NCBI RefSeq assembly: GCF_000224145.3 | Contig: NC_020177.2 | Coordinates: 2,869,649 to 2,933,648, forward strand | Reading direction: 5' to 3' | Origin: Ciona intestinalis | Lineage: Eukaryota; Chordata; Ascidiacea; Phlebobranchia; Cionidae | Length of the DNA: 64,000 nucleotides | In this document: piece after piece, positions 11,073 through 31,144 of the stretch | Layout of the letters: each line of letters begins with the position of its first letter | How positions within the stretch are numbered: position 1 is the stretch's first letter | Notes under the pieces: generated by a model | What the model saw: the letters and a program-made list of their open reading frames with translations, nothing else | What the model was told of the DNA's origin: nothing | Database searches by the model: none | Program-made: the position numbers and the translations under genes

Positions 11073-14000
11073 TTAAGCATATGACGTGACACGCCCGCCG
11101 TTCTCACGAATAAAATTGATAACACAACAGCTAAACACGATGGAGATAAGCAGCAAACCACCGACGACAAGTCCGGACATGCCCACCATGTCACCTCTTG
11201 TTGAGAAGGATTGCCACAATGTTTTTGCACACCCGTTGAGGTGAATGTTCTTGATGTTATCCCCGAAAGTAGACAAGCCACAATTAGGCGTTGGGTTCAC
11301 GCAACAGCTGTCGGGCACCGGATGCGTGTGTCTCTCTATACCACTTCGAAAAAGACACAAAAACAAAGCATTAATGTTAAAACGGTTAAGATGATGTACA
11401 GTATAGGGTGAGGGAAGATGGAACGCTATTTAACTCTATTTTCTCGTCCCATTTAGTAGTAAATAAAGAACATTCAAATAATAATAAAACTTTATTCTCG
11501 CGACTCAAATAGACCGTTGTTAATTGTTTAAAACACGATCAGGATATTTAGTTATTATGTGCTAAAGGTGTCTCATCTTCCCCCACCGTACTATATGTTA
11601 CATTCTCTTTTCTCGTCCTATACTTGGTAACTAATATTATTTTAAATATTTAGGAAATTTTATAACTATAACCTAGGGACTCAAAAAATAGCGTTGGTAA
11701 TTGTTAAAAACACGATCAAAAAAAATATGGGCCAACGGCATCCATCTTGTCCCATAAAACTGTTAACAAATGCTGATTTTTTTAGCAACGCTTACGCGGC
11801 ATCTGCCCTCTCATGAGCGGCCTGTGTCCACTGCAAGTTACTCTGCCAGTCCATGTAAGTATCCACGCCACAACATTGTAGTTGTGTCTGCACCAGGTTA
11901 AAAACTTTTGAGCTTTTATGGTGAGTATGTAGAAAATCTACAGAGAAAAATTTTTCGTTTGCGTAAAACGAAAACAAATTGGACCAACCCAGTGGTCACT
12001 AATGGGTTGCCTAAATTAAACTGTCCGCTACAAAAAAACAATTATCCACAAAGTTACGCCTACGTAGTAAGCAAAGTACAATAATTCAATTAAGGTGTAG
12101 CTTTTGAGTCAATAAATACTTAAATGTAACATGTTTATTCTCATGCGGCGAGGCAAGATGGTCGTTATAATACCGTTGTCTAAATTGCACCCCTATGCTC
12201 GCTTATGAGTTACCACGTTTATAACTTAGTGGGTTAAATTGTTTTTTCTGCATGGCTGACAATTTGGACGACCCAAATATAGTGACCATTGGGTTGAAGC
12301 AATGACCGTAAAGGTCCAAGTGACACATGCCTCAATGGTAACAGTATGAACGTTTCTGAACCTTTCCCTGCTGGCCTAATGCGCGCGGAACAGCGAACTA
12401 ATGAGTTGTCAGCAAATATGTCAGCCATTATATTTTTGTTGATAGTTATCCAAACTTAAAAATAGTGATCTTTTAGTGCTTCAGCGTTTTTCCCAAGGGA
12501 ATTGGTTATATGCCTTATAATCTTTGTAGCGCTGTACTGTGTCGCGAACTCGCTTTTTTTAAATGCAGGTCACTGCACTAGCCATTTAAATACGGCGCTA
12601 AGCTTATACTGACATGCCGTTTAGATAGGCATGATCGAGCGATAGCATTTAACTCAACTTACTCAGCATGGCGACATGCAGAGCCATTCGAAGCGATGAT
12701 TTAAAGCAGAAAGCCAAGACTGCAATTACCACTAACACCAGTAATATGATGACAAGAGACACTTTGTAAACCTGAAAAAATATAAATTTACAGTTTATTC
12801 TTTTTACAGTGACATTGGTATATCAAAACATTTAACAAGATATATATAGTACTGAGGGAAAAGATTTTTTTACACATGATATTCAAATATCCCAATTGTG
12901 TTTTAAACAAATAACGAAAGTCTATATGGGAGTCGTGATAATACGGTTGTTCAATTCTTGGAATGTTCTTTTTTTACCACTAAATAGGACGAGAAAGTTG
13001 AATAAAATAGTGTCCCATTTCCCCCCACCCTACTATATTGTGAAAGCAAATTCAAATTTCACACGGCCTAATGCAATAATATTTTCTAACGTTAATAGAT
13101 TTTGTTACCTTCAAAAGCCAAACTTTTTCAGTATAGGCTCCACAACAGCCACAAAGTGAAATTATAAAAATGACAGCACCGAAACCGATAAATATTAGCG
13201 GCGCGCTGTTGAGAAAATCCGCAGCGACTTTTATGTTACCTGTAAACAACATGAATGTGGACTTATAATTATGTAAGTTATTTACAAAAGCCAAAATTTT
13301 CGCAACTAAATGGCACAGAATTTTTTTCGTAACTTATTTCGTCCAAATTTGCTATTATTTAAACGTTATTATATTAATTTTAGATACTCGGATATTTAGC
13401 TAATGAATGCGAAAACACACTTATAAAAATTAACACTGTACCTATATTTAGAACAAAAATACCGAGTTACCCAATAATTAAAACCGCGTCTGCTTGCTTA
13501 GCAAATGACGTCACCACTTAATTTTCCCTCCCCGAGGCCATAAATAGGATTTTCAATTCGACAAAAAGTTTCCTTATAACTTAGATAGATTCAGTATAGT
13601 TTCTGGCGCTGTATTTAAATTTGTCGTAACCACAGTCTTATATTAAAATTTTTGTTTCGTATTTATGTGTCCTGAAAACTGGTAATTTGAATTTTACTGA
13701 AATACCTGCAAAATTTGGTTATTATACTAGCTTGTTTATTCATACAAGCAGACTTGTTTAAATACTGCCAGAGAACAAAGTCCCTTTAGTGCGGAAATAC
13801 GTGTAAAATATATGCTAAATATTAATTCTACTCTACGAGTCTGTATTTAATATGCTACATTGAGTTTGTGTACGCTTTACTTTACTAACATACCATTTAA
13901 AACACTACCAAAATGTACTTTTGTACTATAACTCACCGACAGCTAGATATTTTAAATAGCTTCCCAGATTTACGGTGATTACGATTCCACCAGCAATGAA

Positions 14001-14099
14001 AACCAAACCAGCAAGAAGAGACAGACTGTTTAGAACAATTAAACACCTCTTGGCGGAATTTTCACAACAGCCCATTTCCCTTCCCGTCTTATTGCGCAT
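11073..14099 (-). CDS. Tetraspanin, complete, five exons
   Basis: Exons on the minus strand are 13937-14099, 13109-13239, 12663-12771, 11796-11904 and 11073-11343; all phases agree and give 260 residues, the usual tetraspanin size. The first exon codes a short cytoplasmic tail with a membrane-proximal CC and membrane segment 1. The second codes segment 2 with the FIISLCGCCGAY signature. The third is segment 3. The fourth carries the diagnostic CCG of the large extracellular loop (LQCCGVDTYMDWQ). The last has the DSCC and GC cysteines, segment 4 and a short tail. Tetraspanins organise integrins, proteases and signalling receptors in plasma-membrane microdomains. The loop stretch between segment 3 and CCG is somewhat short (~25 residues), so a small exon could be missing, but the phases close without one. 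A possible acceptor just upstream of the Met suggests a 5' non-coding exon. I cannot name the subfamily. Confidence 0.9.
11401..11757. repeat. MITE subfamily A plus truncated subfamily B copy
   Basis: 11401-11595 runs GTATAGGGTGAGGG to CCCCCACCGTACTATAT; 11603-11757 lacks its left end and ends CATCTTGTCCCA. Both lie in the last tetraspanin intron. Confidence 0.8.
11979..12345. repeat. SINE fragments facing each other
   Basis: 11979-12050 (plus; CCAACCCAGTGGTCACTAATG) and about 12122-12345 (minus; GAGTTACCACG, GCATGGCTGACAATTTGG), in a tetraspanin intron. Confidence 0.7.
12846..13037. repeat. MITE, subfamily A, diverged left end
   Basis: TATAGTACTGAGGG to CCCCCCACCCTACTATAT, between tetraspanin exons 12771 and 13109. 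Confidence 0.85.
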
Positions 14100-15036
14100 A
14101 TTCTAAAGGAATTATATTATATTTGCGTTAATATTGAGCATTTAAAACTAATCTTTATTCTAATCTAAGTTCTGCAACTGAAAGTATCTAAATGACATTT
14201 GAAATTTGTCCTTATTATATAAAATGAAAAGGTCATAGACTGCATTATTTCTAAATAATGGGTCAAGAAATGTGCAGAAATATCTCAAAATTAAAAAGTG
14301 ACTGTATTTTTTGAGAAGGGTTCCTAAACGTTTTAACAACATACAATATTTCGGTTTTGCAAGTAACGAAAATGCAGTTATACCGACAAATATTTTTTAC
14401 TTTATATGTGTTAAAACTTAATAGATTCTCGGTGTCAAAAAGATATAGGTCAAACGATGTCACTCAATTTTCGAACTGGTCAAAATAATTACGAAAGTAA
14501 ACATATAACACTTGTCGCGGACTAGAGACACGATATATATTTAACCATTTAACGACATTTAATGAAATTGGACGCGACCAACAGGCCATAAAAACTATTT
14601 ATATACAAAAATCACGGAGCTATGCAGTACTCGTAAATATTAGAAGAAGATTACTTGTATTTATGTTTTGGTATATTTGCTGCTTAATTTATGACACGTC
14701 ATTTTGAACACACCTACGTCAGTTTATTAGTGCATAAAAAGGCCCAGTTATAAATTGAAATGGATGGAAATTTCAGACGCGCAGAAAAGACGAAGAAGCA
14801 AAAGTGAAAACATGCTTAACGTCATGAAATTTCCGTTAGCATTTTTTCGCAGAACCAATCTTAAAAAATACATCGATACAGTATAAATAACAGTTCTAGT
14901 AGAGCTGTTAACAGTCAATTACAGCTTTTAATCGTGATCTTGTACAAGAAAGAACGTAGTCAGTACGTGGTCCGTGAAAGCCAAGTGAAAATTATAGCAC
15001 AAGTACAATATTATTCCGTTTTAGACAGCGTTTGGG
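14100..15036. other. Spacer between divergent tetraspanin and carboxypeptidase genes
   Basis: No supported exon. It should hold both promoters, and perhaps a 5' non-coding tetraspanin exon. Free of MITE and SINE copies. Confidence 0.45.
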
Positions 15037-17514
15037 ATGACAAGACCGTGCCGCCATGCCGTACTCGTTATTTACTTTATAGCAGTGGGGTTTCGCTGGA
15101 CAGTTCAGTCTGCTCCAAATCGTGAAGTTTTACGAAGAAATACAGCTCCAGAGATTGACACTGCCCGGCTGTACTGTCCGAATCAGCAAAATTCGAATAC
15201 AATGCAGGCTGATGAAACAACAGAAGCGTCCGGAGAACAAGATACATTTGAAATGAGATACTTACCACAAAATGAACTGCCTATTAACAGTACAGAGACT
15301 GCCTTGAATATGAACGACATTGTGCACCATAGTGCTGAAAATCTGCTTAAAATTTTGCTCAATGTAAGCATGGCCTGTGCTGAAGTCAGCCGCGTTTACA
15401 GCATCGGAAATTCAGTAACCGGTACACCGTTGTGGGTGATTGAATTTTCGAATAACCCTGGAGTGCACGAAACAGGAGAGCCAGAGTTCAGATACGTAGC
15501 GAATATGCACGGAAACGAGGTAAGAAAGCGTCGAAACAGTAGCTGTAGGATATAATATTTCTATACAAATTACCTAAAGTTACGTGTATGGGTTTACTCA
15601 TTGTAGCCTATACTGTTTTATAGAGAGTTTGTTTAGTATTTATGTAGGGTAAGATGTGTCTCATATTTCCTAATCGTGCTATTAGAAATTGATAAGCTCC
15701 TTTAAAATCGTGTATGAATATGATTATGGATTTTTTTTAAATTAAAAAATGGAACAACAAAATAAAATAAAAACATGAACCATCTTACCCCAGCACCCTA
15801 CTACATTATAAGTATATATATATATAGTAGCTTCTGCTATAAAAAGCAGTACACATCTATGTAAAGCTTTGATGGCTTTAATATCCGGTAGCCTATATAT
15901 TTAGATTAGAATATTAATAGCGAATTTCGTTTAGGTCACGGGACGAGCATTGACGCTTCGCTTTGCTAAAGAATTGTGTCACGGATATTTAAACGGAGAC
16001 GTCCGAATTCAAAATATCATCCGCTCAACACGTATTCACATCATGCCATCAATGAACCCGGATGGGTTCGCTATTTCTAATCAGAATCAAGCCTCTGGAG
16101 TAGGGAGGTTTAACCACAATGGTGTAGACTTGAATAGAGATTTCCCGGACCTCAGCGCCACTATACCGCCGTATTCGGCGCATTCGACAGGGATTAAAAA
16201 GAATTCTGAAGGCATCGCCCGAGCAACTTTTGAGGAAGATATTTCCACGAATTGGGGTTGGACTGGCAAGTGTAATTTGAGGAAGTCAAGTGAATTAGAC
16301 AAGCCGATGCAAAGAGAAACTAAGGTGCGCAACATTATAACAAACAGGCTACCCGAAATGTTTTGTAGAATGGGGAAAGATGGGACATTTTATTCTCTTT
16401 TTCGTCCCATTTGGTAGTATGCAACGAATATTTCCATCACGACATATACGATTTAGGTGCTAACGGTGTATCCATCTTACCCCACAGTATTGTTAAAGTG
16501 TGGGGAAAGACGAAACACCGTCGGCACATAATATTTAAATAACCTGATCGTGTTTTAAATAATTGACAACGGTCTATATNNNNNNNNNNNNNNNNNNNNN
16601 NNNNNNNNNNNNNNNNNNNNNNNNNNNNNGGTCTATATAATGCTGGGAGTCGAGAGGGTAAGGTTTAATATTTCTTTGGTTGCTCTTTGTTTATTACCAA
16701 ATAGGACGAGTAAATGGAACGAAAAGGTGTTCCATCTACCCCACCATACTATATGTTGGAATCTTTTAAAATTATTTGTCTCATAGCAAGAAACTGTATA
16801 CCTACCGTTGACATCATTTAATTGTATTTCCAGGCGGTGTTAGATTGGATGAATGCTATTCCGTTTGTGATGGCTTACGCGTTTCATGATGGAGCAGTCG
16901 GTGTGGTTTACCCCTTTGACAAACGGCCTAGGAACATGTGGTATGGGGCTACCCCAGACGACGAATTACTTCGGTATCTGGCGTCAAACTATGCTCAAAC
17001 TCATCTGCATATGAGCGACCGCAGTGCATTTGGTAGGGACTACAATTGCCGTTTTACGAACGGCGATTTTCACAGACATGGCGGCGTAGTGAACGGCGCT
17101 GCTTGGTATTCGATATCTGGGGCGTTTGAAGATTATTCCTACATAGGTACGAACTGCTTTAGCCTGTCGGTTGAAGCCAGTTGCACAAAATGGGTCACAC
17201 AACGACGCCTGCGTGAAGAATGGTTGAATAACAAAGAAGCTATGCTGTCTGCTGTTGAAAAAGTGCATATGGGCATAAAAGGCGTTGTAACTCACAGAGT
17301 AACTGGCTCGCCTTTAAGAAATGCTGTTATACACATAACAGGGCAAAACAAAGATGTAACTACGGCTGAGACCGGTGATTACTGGCGACCTTTACTGCGT
17401 GGTATATACACAGTGTACGCCAGACACGGTAGATTTGTATCCAGCCCAAAGCACGTATATGTAAGAAACACATCTCCGTTCAGTGCCACAATACTCAACT
17501 TTCAGTTGTACTGA
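15037..17514 (+). CDS. Secreted carboxypeptidase E/N-type metallocarboxypeptidase (M14B)
   Basis: Three plus-strand exons, 15037-15519, 15935-16324 and 16834-17514, all joined in phase 0, give 517 residues. The start is followed by a clear signal peptide ([10 protein letters not shown] core). After a ~100-residue N-terminal extension comes the M14 domain: the zinc ligands in MHGNE and in YAFHDG, the substrate-binding Arg in VDLNRDFPD, and the catalytic Glu in [17 protein letters not shown] and GEPEF are typical of the CPE/CPN/CPM/CPD branch. The last ~80 residues form the transthyretin-like domain ([19 protein letters not shown]). The enzyme should remove C-terminal Arg or Lys from peptides in the secretory pathway or outside the cell. 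No C-terminal hydrophobic GPI signal is seen, so a CPE- or CPN-like form is more likely than CPM. A 50-N gap and two MITE copies lie in the second intron. The intact catalytic set argues for an active enzyme. Confidence 0.92.
15641..15806. repeat. MITE, shortened
   Basis: TATGTAGGGTAAGATG to CATCTTACCCCAGCACCCTA in carboxypeptidase intron 1. Confidence 0.75.
16364..16754. repeat. Two adjacent MITEs, the second containing a gap
   Basis: 16364-16490 is an internally deleted copy (TGTAGAATGGGGAAAG to TTACCCCACAGTATTG). 16497-16754 is a copy split by the N gap (GTGTGGGGAAAGACG to CTACCCCACCATACTATAT). Both lie in carboxypeptidase intron 2. Confidence 0.8.
16580..16629. other. Assembly gap (50 N)
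   Basis: Exactly 50 N inside a MITE in carboxypeptidase intron 2. GGTCTATAT stands on both sides of the gap, so the flanking contigs probably overlap and the true gap may be nil. Confidence 0.95.
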
Positions 17515-17729
17515 ATTCTCATTTTTTGCTTCAATATTTTTATATTTATTTTCAAAAGCCTATATTTACATGTGTTTCTGTTTTCTGCTATTTTCATGAC
17601 GTTTTTCACTCTTGTTTGTGTACCTTGACTATAGTATAGAACCTTGTTTTTTTTATGTACTACATAGCTGATACACAAAGTCTTAATCATTTTGTGAACA
17701 AATTTCAGTTAAAATACAAGTGTTCTTAA

Positions 17730-17735
17730 AATAAA
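17730..17735 (+). promoter_or_regulatory. Polyadenylation signal of the carboxypeptidase gene
   Basis: AATAAA lies about 215 nt after the stop codon in A/T-rich sequence, the right distance for the cleavage signal of the upstream gene. Position is seen; use is inferred. Confidence 0.5.
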
Positions 17736-17930
17736 CAAATGCATTTGCTGTTTATAGAAAAGTAATTTGGGTAAAATATGCTAAAACAATAGTCATACAA
17801 AAAAGCAGAAGACTACAGGAAAAGTAAACCAAAACTGTTTTTTCCGACTGTACTACACTTTCGTAAAAAAATTTTTTAACAAAACTACAAATTAAGTAAG
17901 CAAATGAAGTGCAATAGGAGAAAAAAATCT

Positions 17931-17936
17931 TTTATT
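17931..17936 (-). promoter_or_regulatory. Polyadenylation signal of the NDUFV3-like gene
   Basis: On the minus strand AATAAA occurs about 60 nt after the NDUFV3-like stop. Together with the signal at 17730 it marks the tail-to-tail boundary of two convergent genes. Confidence 0.5.
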
Positions 17937-17996
17937 TTTTAAATATGAAATTTTCCAGATACTTGAAAGCTTATAACGTCAAATTTGAGATTCATT

Positions 17997-18269
17997 TCAT
18001 GGTTTTTGATCTGCATCAGGCTGAGGAAGCCTTTGTTTTACACAAGCGGCATCTATGTCATAATATGAAAATTCACTGTAGGAATAATATTCGGGGGCAT
18101 TGTACTTTGTTGGGTCTGTAGTTTGACTTGCTGACTTTGGTGGCGGGACAGGGGGTTGAGATTGGTTGGTTGTTTCTCCACTTAGATTTCGACGCATTGA
18201 TAGACTTGTCAGTAGTCTTGCCCTCACAGCAGGCATCAACTTGACAGATATATTTACACAGCTCAACAT
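17997..18269 (-). CDS. NDUFV3: NDUFV3-like mitochondrial complex I accessory subunit
   Basis: A single 90-codon minus-strand frame. The N-terminus (about residues 1-30) is rich in Arg, Ser and Leu with no acidic residue, as in a mitochondrial targeting peptide. The middle is Pro/Ser-rich. The C-terminus reads YYSYSEFSYYDIDAA then KQRLPQP, which lines up with the conserved tail of vertebrate NDUFV3 ([24 protein letters not shown] as I recall it, shown here only for comparison). That tail anchors the ~10 kDa subunit to the flavoprotein arm (NDUFV1/NDUFV2) of NADH dehydrogenase. The length agrees with the short vertebrate isoform (~108 residues before processing). It starts about 1.1 kb from the divergent ABCB9 gene and ends opposite the carboxypeptidase gene. 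An upstream non-coding exon cannot be excluded. Confidence 0.75.
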   Translation of the reverse strand: MLSCVNISVKLMPAVRARLLTSLSMRRNLSGETTNQSQPPVPPPKSASQTTDPTKYNAPEYYSYSEFSYYDIDAACVKQRLPQPDADQKP

Positions 18270-19344
18270 TGTGGCAAAGAGCTTATGAATTAAACTTATT
18301 TTATTACAGTGCTGCTATTAACTCTGAAACATTCAATTGAAAGAAAATATCTTACAGGTATATTATTACTTATTATTGTGTAAATTTAAACTTGTTTTAA
18401 ATTGCATAAACCAAGAAATGCTATTACACTGGTACATTGTATATATAATAAAAGTAACATGTAAGGTATTAATACAATGTACAATCTTATTACTGTATTT
18501 CACAATCACTTTATAAATAATGTTCCTGATATAAGTTGCACAGCACAACACCAAAGAGATTAACTTCTTCTGGTTCTGGACTTTGCGTTTTAATCCCATT
18601 GATAAAACACAAGTACAAAAGTCGAAAAGTACAGCAACCTCTAGCGCCATAAATTGCATTAAAAATATATCTGTACTGTAGGGGACAAAACATGTTTCAC
18701 GGTGCTAGAGGCAGTTAAGGTACAAGGGCAGTATCAAATACACGTACAGTATCAAATACAGTATCAAATATATTGTTATTTAGGTGAAATATGAATATTT
18801 TTGGAAAGACCATGCGTTGCTAAAGAACAGGCTGCATAGTCTTTTGGTTAAGAGTACGATTTGTATACAGATTTGTGTATCACATTGCTTGCAACTTATA
18901 GACGCACAAAATGCATCATACTAATGGATTGTCCAAATTGTTAAAATGTTTAAGGAGACATCTCAATCTGTAATCCATCTACATTTGCTCTGCGCAGGTA
19001 CTCTCCCTGCACTGAATATCTAATCGCCGGTTTTGCACCATTTCCTGACATACGCGGTACGCGGTATGAGCACATAATAATGTTGACACACGTCGTTCGT
19101 TTATGGAAAGGAATCTTGTTATCGTCAAACCAGAGATAAATGCAGCATGCGGTTATAAAAGACAGCGGTAAAAACGGCTTTCTCAGAAATGGCAGAAAAG
19201 CGTGGGAACAATCAGAACATTAGGGCGCTACGCGTTTTACCGTAGGCTTTTTTAATCCCTTTTTCAAACGACTTTTTTAATTTCAGCACTTTATATGCAC
19301 CGCATTAATTGTGTAGCCATAAGAGATTATAAACAGTTTTAATC
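18270..19344. other. Spacer between divergent NDUFV3-like and ABCB9 genes
   Basis: About 1.1 kb with no supported exon. It must hold both promoters. Short reading frames at 18366-18693 show no family resemblance. A short tandem motif (CAGTATCAAATA, three times) lies near 18729-18770. No SINE or MITE copy is seen here, which is unusual for this window. Confidence 0.5.
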
Positions 19345-27552
<8,208 letters not shown>

Positions 27553-27589
27553 TTGTTTCTAACATTGCTAACAGAGGTACCCAAACTGT

Positions 27590-27776
27590 GTAGTAAGGTG
27601 GAGTAGGATGGGACACACTAATATGGGGTAGAATGGGACATGTTTTAAATTTTTCCGTCCCATTTGGTAGTAAGCACATTTTTCTATAGAATTATATACC
27701 ACAGGAATTTGGTCACAATCAGGAATTTTTTGATTTAGATAATACTGATATTCTTTCTTTCCCCACAGTACTATAT
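27590..27776. repeat. MITE, mixed ends
   Basis: Left end AGTAAGGTGGAGTAGG, with a second partial left end GGGGTAGAATGGGACATG inside; right end CCCCACAGTACTATATG. Lies in the ABCB9 3' flank. Confidence 0.75.
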
Positions 27777-27816
27777 GTCTTGCAAAAATAGGCTAATATG
27801 CTAAAGTGTGTCTCAT

Positions 27817-27822
27817 AATAAA
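27817..27822 (+). promoter_or_regulatory. Possible polyadenylation signal of ABCB9
   Basis: AATAAA about 265 nt after the ABCB9 stop, just beyond a MITE that lies in the presumed 3' untranslated region. First such signal found on this strand. Confidence 0.35.
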
Positions 27823-28429
27823 TGTCAAAATATAAAAGTTTAGAAATTTTTTTTAGAAATATGCCCTAAATAATATTTGTTTAGAAATATGCCCTAAATA
27901 ATATTATTTTAATGTGTTATAGGTCTTAAAAGTTTAAGAAGTTCCACCCAAAGGCTTTTTGAATACTAAGTAGGAAAAATATTTTGGACATTAGGTCAAA
28001 TTCTGCCAATTAAAATATTACAAAAAATGTGATAAATATCAAAACACCAAATTTTGGGTTTTTAAAAACCTTACCAAGTCCAATTTTCATACTTTTCAAT
28101 ATGAAGCTAAACTTTGAGATAACTAGCCTATACGACACTGTACTACCTAATATTACCCTAAAAAAAATTTTTTTAGGTTTTTTTTATTAAAATTACATAT
28201 TTGATAATTTGGTGCAGAGTAACACTACTTTTACTCTGTTCACTGCCGTGCTTTTGGATTTTTATTAAAAGAGAAATATAAAGAGATAGTTTTGTTATTT
28301 TTATTTATTCACCTTAAACCAGCGGTTCTTAACTTTTTTGTATGCTTTACCCTTTTAACAAAGATGCTTGTCAGATTTACCCCCAATATGTAATATGGCG
28401 CTCATTTATTAAAAAGCGGAAATAAATAG

Positions 28430-28747
28430 TTGAATGAATAAATGAATGTAACTTACTTTATCCTTGCGTGGCCGGAAAACAACGACAGTCGTTATCACAC
28501 GGGTTTAACACCTCGTGCCAGCTTACGAGTTACCATGTATGTTACTTTGTGGGTAATTATTTTTTTTGGATTTTTTTTATTAATGGCTGTTAATTTAGAC
28601 AACCCATTAGTGACCACTGGGTTGGAGCAATTGCCATTAACTGCCTTGCCCAAGAACACATACGCCAACAATGGTAGCAGCGTCGAGCCTTGAACCCATT
28701 ACCTCTGGGTTACAGGCAGGCGCGCTAACCACTATACCACGGTGCCG
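28430..28747 (-). repeat. Full-length SINE, reversed
   Basis: Begins GAATGAATAAATGAATG, carries the whole body and ends with the reversed tRNA-like head (CAGGCAGGCGCGCTAACCACT then CACGGTGCC). The partner of the copy at 21356. Confidence 0.9.
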
Positions 28748-28989
28748 GACTAGTTAATCAGTTATATTTAATGCAACGGGTGTGCTTGGTTTTTGGATAC
28801 GGGTTGTTCATATCTTTTAAAGTACTACAATTAGCACATTTTTTTCTGTCCCGTCAACGGATATGGATTTTGATTGGTAGCTTATTTACCCTCTTAATAT
28901 GAGGAACGTATCATATATTTATTTATGGCTTGATTTATTTTTAACTGTTTGTTTATTGCAGCAAGAGAATTTAGTAGGTATATTATGAA

Positions 28990-29945
28990 GTAATTAAATG
29001 TAACCTGCTTTATCTTGCGTGGCAGGAAAAAGACAGTCGTTATAACACAGGTGTTTTAATGGGTGTTTTGTTTCATACACCTCGTACCTGCTTACGAGTT
29101 ACCATGTATGTTACTTTGTAGGTGATCTTTGGGGAAAAAGGTGTTCTGTTTCATACACCTTGTACCTGCTTACAAGTTACATTTTTTGGCGGGGAATTTT
29201 TCATTTTTTTGGTATGGCTTAAAATCTAGACAATCCATCAGTGACCACTGGGTTGGAGCAATTGCTGTTAACATAGGCCTACAATGGTAACTGCAATGAG
29301 CACCACACTTACAGGTCACACTTGCTAAAAATTAAAATTGCAAGATCAAAGAAACAGTTTTTTTTCCTGATAACTCATTTATTTTCCATGAAACACTGTA
29401 TATCATTGAATCACTCAATCAAATATTTTAATCTATATTAAATATACTAAACGGTATTCAAACAATTTCATTTATATCAATAGTATTTACTTAACAAATT
29501 TAGTGTTAAAATTTTGTATAGATAAAATTTACGAAAAACATTGTCACAACGATTGCCACAAAACAGTGAAGAACGGACTGAAATTCATTCAGAAGTTGAC
29601 CACTGGGTTGGAGCAATTGCTGTTAACATAGGCCTACAATGGTAACTGCAATGAGCACCACATTACAGATCACACTTGCTTTAAAATTGCAAGATCAAAG
29701 AAACAGTTTTTTACTGATAACTCATTTATTTTCCATGAAACACTGTATATCATTGAATCACTCAATCAAATATTTTAATCTATATTAAATATACTAAACG
29801 GTATTCAAACAATTTCATTTATATCAATAGTATTTACTTAACAAATTTAGTGTTAAAATTTTGTATAGATAAAATTAACGAAAAACATTGTCACAACGAT
29901 TGCCACAAAACAGTGAAGAACGGACTGAAATTCATTCAGAAGTTA
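28990..29945. repeat. Eroded SINE followed by 347-bp tandem duplication
   Basis: 28990-29330 is a reversed SINE with a duplicated CATACACCTCGTACCTGC block. From about 29251 to 29599 and again 29600 to 29945 the sequence repeats with a 347-bp period (for example TATCATTGAATC at 29401 and 29748). The unit starts within the SINE (GACCACTGGGTTGGAGC) and ends CATTCAGAAGTT. No frame in it. Confidence 0.85.
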
Positions 29946-30266
29946 AGAACATTAACTTATATTAGAAAAGTGCTCTTAACTACATTTAGAACAGCAGGCC
30001 AGATTATGAAATTTGAACTATTTTAAGACAGCACAACAAAAATCATTATATAATCAGATTATATATTACTAATGTTACAAAATATTCCCTGGGTTTTCAT
30101 AAGTTCTACATGTATATATATATATATATATATTATAAATATTACTTTACAATTTTTTCAAAAAAATATGTTAATAAAATTACCTGCTATTATTACATGC
30201 ATATAATATATTAAATACCAAATTACATTTTAGCCGAATAATTTTTGTGTTTAAAAAAATCAAACT

Positions 30267-30494
30267 AGATAGAAAAAAAGGTATTTTACCATTTTCCAAA
30301 ATGTAACGAATTAGAAAATGCCAAATTCGGTTTTAGCTTAATAGATAGAAAAAAAGGTATTTTACCATTTTCCAAAATGTAACGAATTAGAAAATGCCAA
30401 ATTCGGTTTTAGCTTAATAGATAGAAAAAAAGGTATTTTACCATTTTCCAAAATGTAACGAATCAGAAAATGCCAAATTAGGTTTTAGCTTAAT
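30267..30494. repeat. 76-bp tandem repeat, three copies
   Basis: Copies start at 30267, 30343 and 30419 with AGATAGAAAAAAAGG and end GGTTTTAGCTTAAT; the first two are nearly identical. Between the convergent ABCB9 and SAMHD1 genes. Confidence 0.9.
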
Positions 30495-30942
30495 AATTCA
30501 GACTAGATAGAATACACTGTAGTAGGAAATCAAAGAAAGGTCAATAATAAATACAGCTAATGCCAATAAGGATTAAAAGGTCCAGGTAAAAATACTGGTT
30601 CTACATTAAAATCTGTTAAAAAAATAAAACAGCTTTTAGCATAAGAATAAGTTAAATTCCATTTAAAAGGCACAAAGTATTTACAAATGCTATAACAGTG
30701 AATGCTTCATTAGAAGGAATGCATCAGAAATCAATTTTCAAACCATTTCAGAGCCTTGATTATATGATAAGATATCCTTTAACTCTTTGAATTCTCTGAA
30801 AGTGTGTAAACAGAATATTATATTTAATTACTTTGTTAAAGCCAACAAAATCAACATTTAAAAAAAAACAAAACATTTTTTACATTCATTCATTTTTTTC
30901 TTGCTCATTAAAACAACTGTTAAAAAAAAATAAGTATACACT

Positions 30943-31137
30943 GTATTAGGGTGGGGAAGGTGGGACACCTTTAGCACATAATATCCAAATATCCTGATCG
31001 TGTTTTAAACAATTAACAACGGTCTATGGGAGTCGCGAGGATATAGTTTTATAAATATTTGAATGTTCTTTGTTTAAAACTAAATGGGACGAGAAAATAG
31101 AGTTAAAGGGTGTCCCATCTCCCCCCACCCTACTGTA
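30943..31137. repeat. MITE, subfamily A, in SAMHD1 3' UTR
   Basis: GTATTAGGGTGGGG to CCCCCCACCCTACTGTA. It ends only 8 bp from the SAMHD1 stop codon, so it is probably transcribed as part of the 3' untranslated region. Confidence 0.85.
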
Positions 31138-31144
31138 TATATTA

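Noticed and set aside
12234-12428. Minus-strand frame that could fill the short part of the tetraspanin loop (DIFADNSLVR)
   Set aside because: Its 3' half overlaps a SINE, there are no matching splice phases, and the tetraspanin frame closes without it.
18366-18693. Overlapping minus-strand frames of 60-97 codons upstream of NDUFV3
   Set aside because: No family likeness, no splice support, and composition like the surrounding AT-rich spacer.
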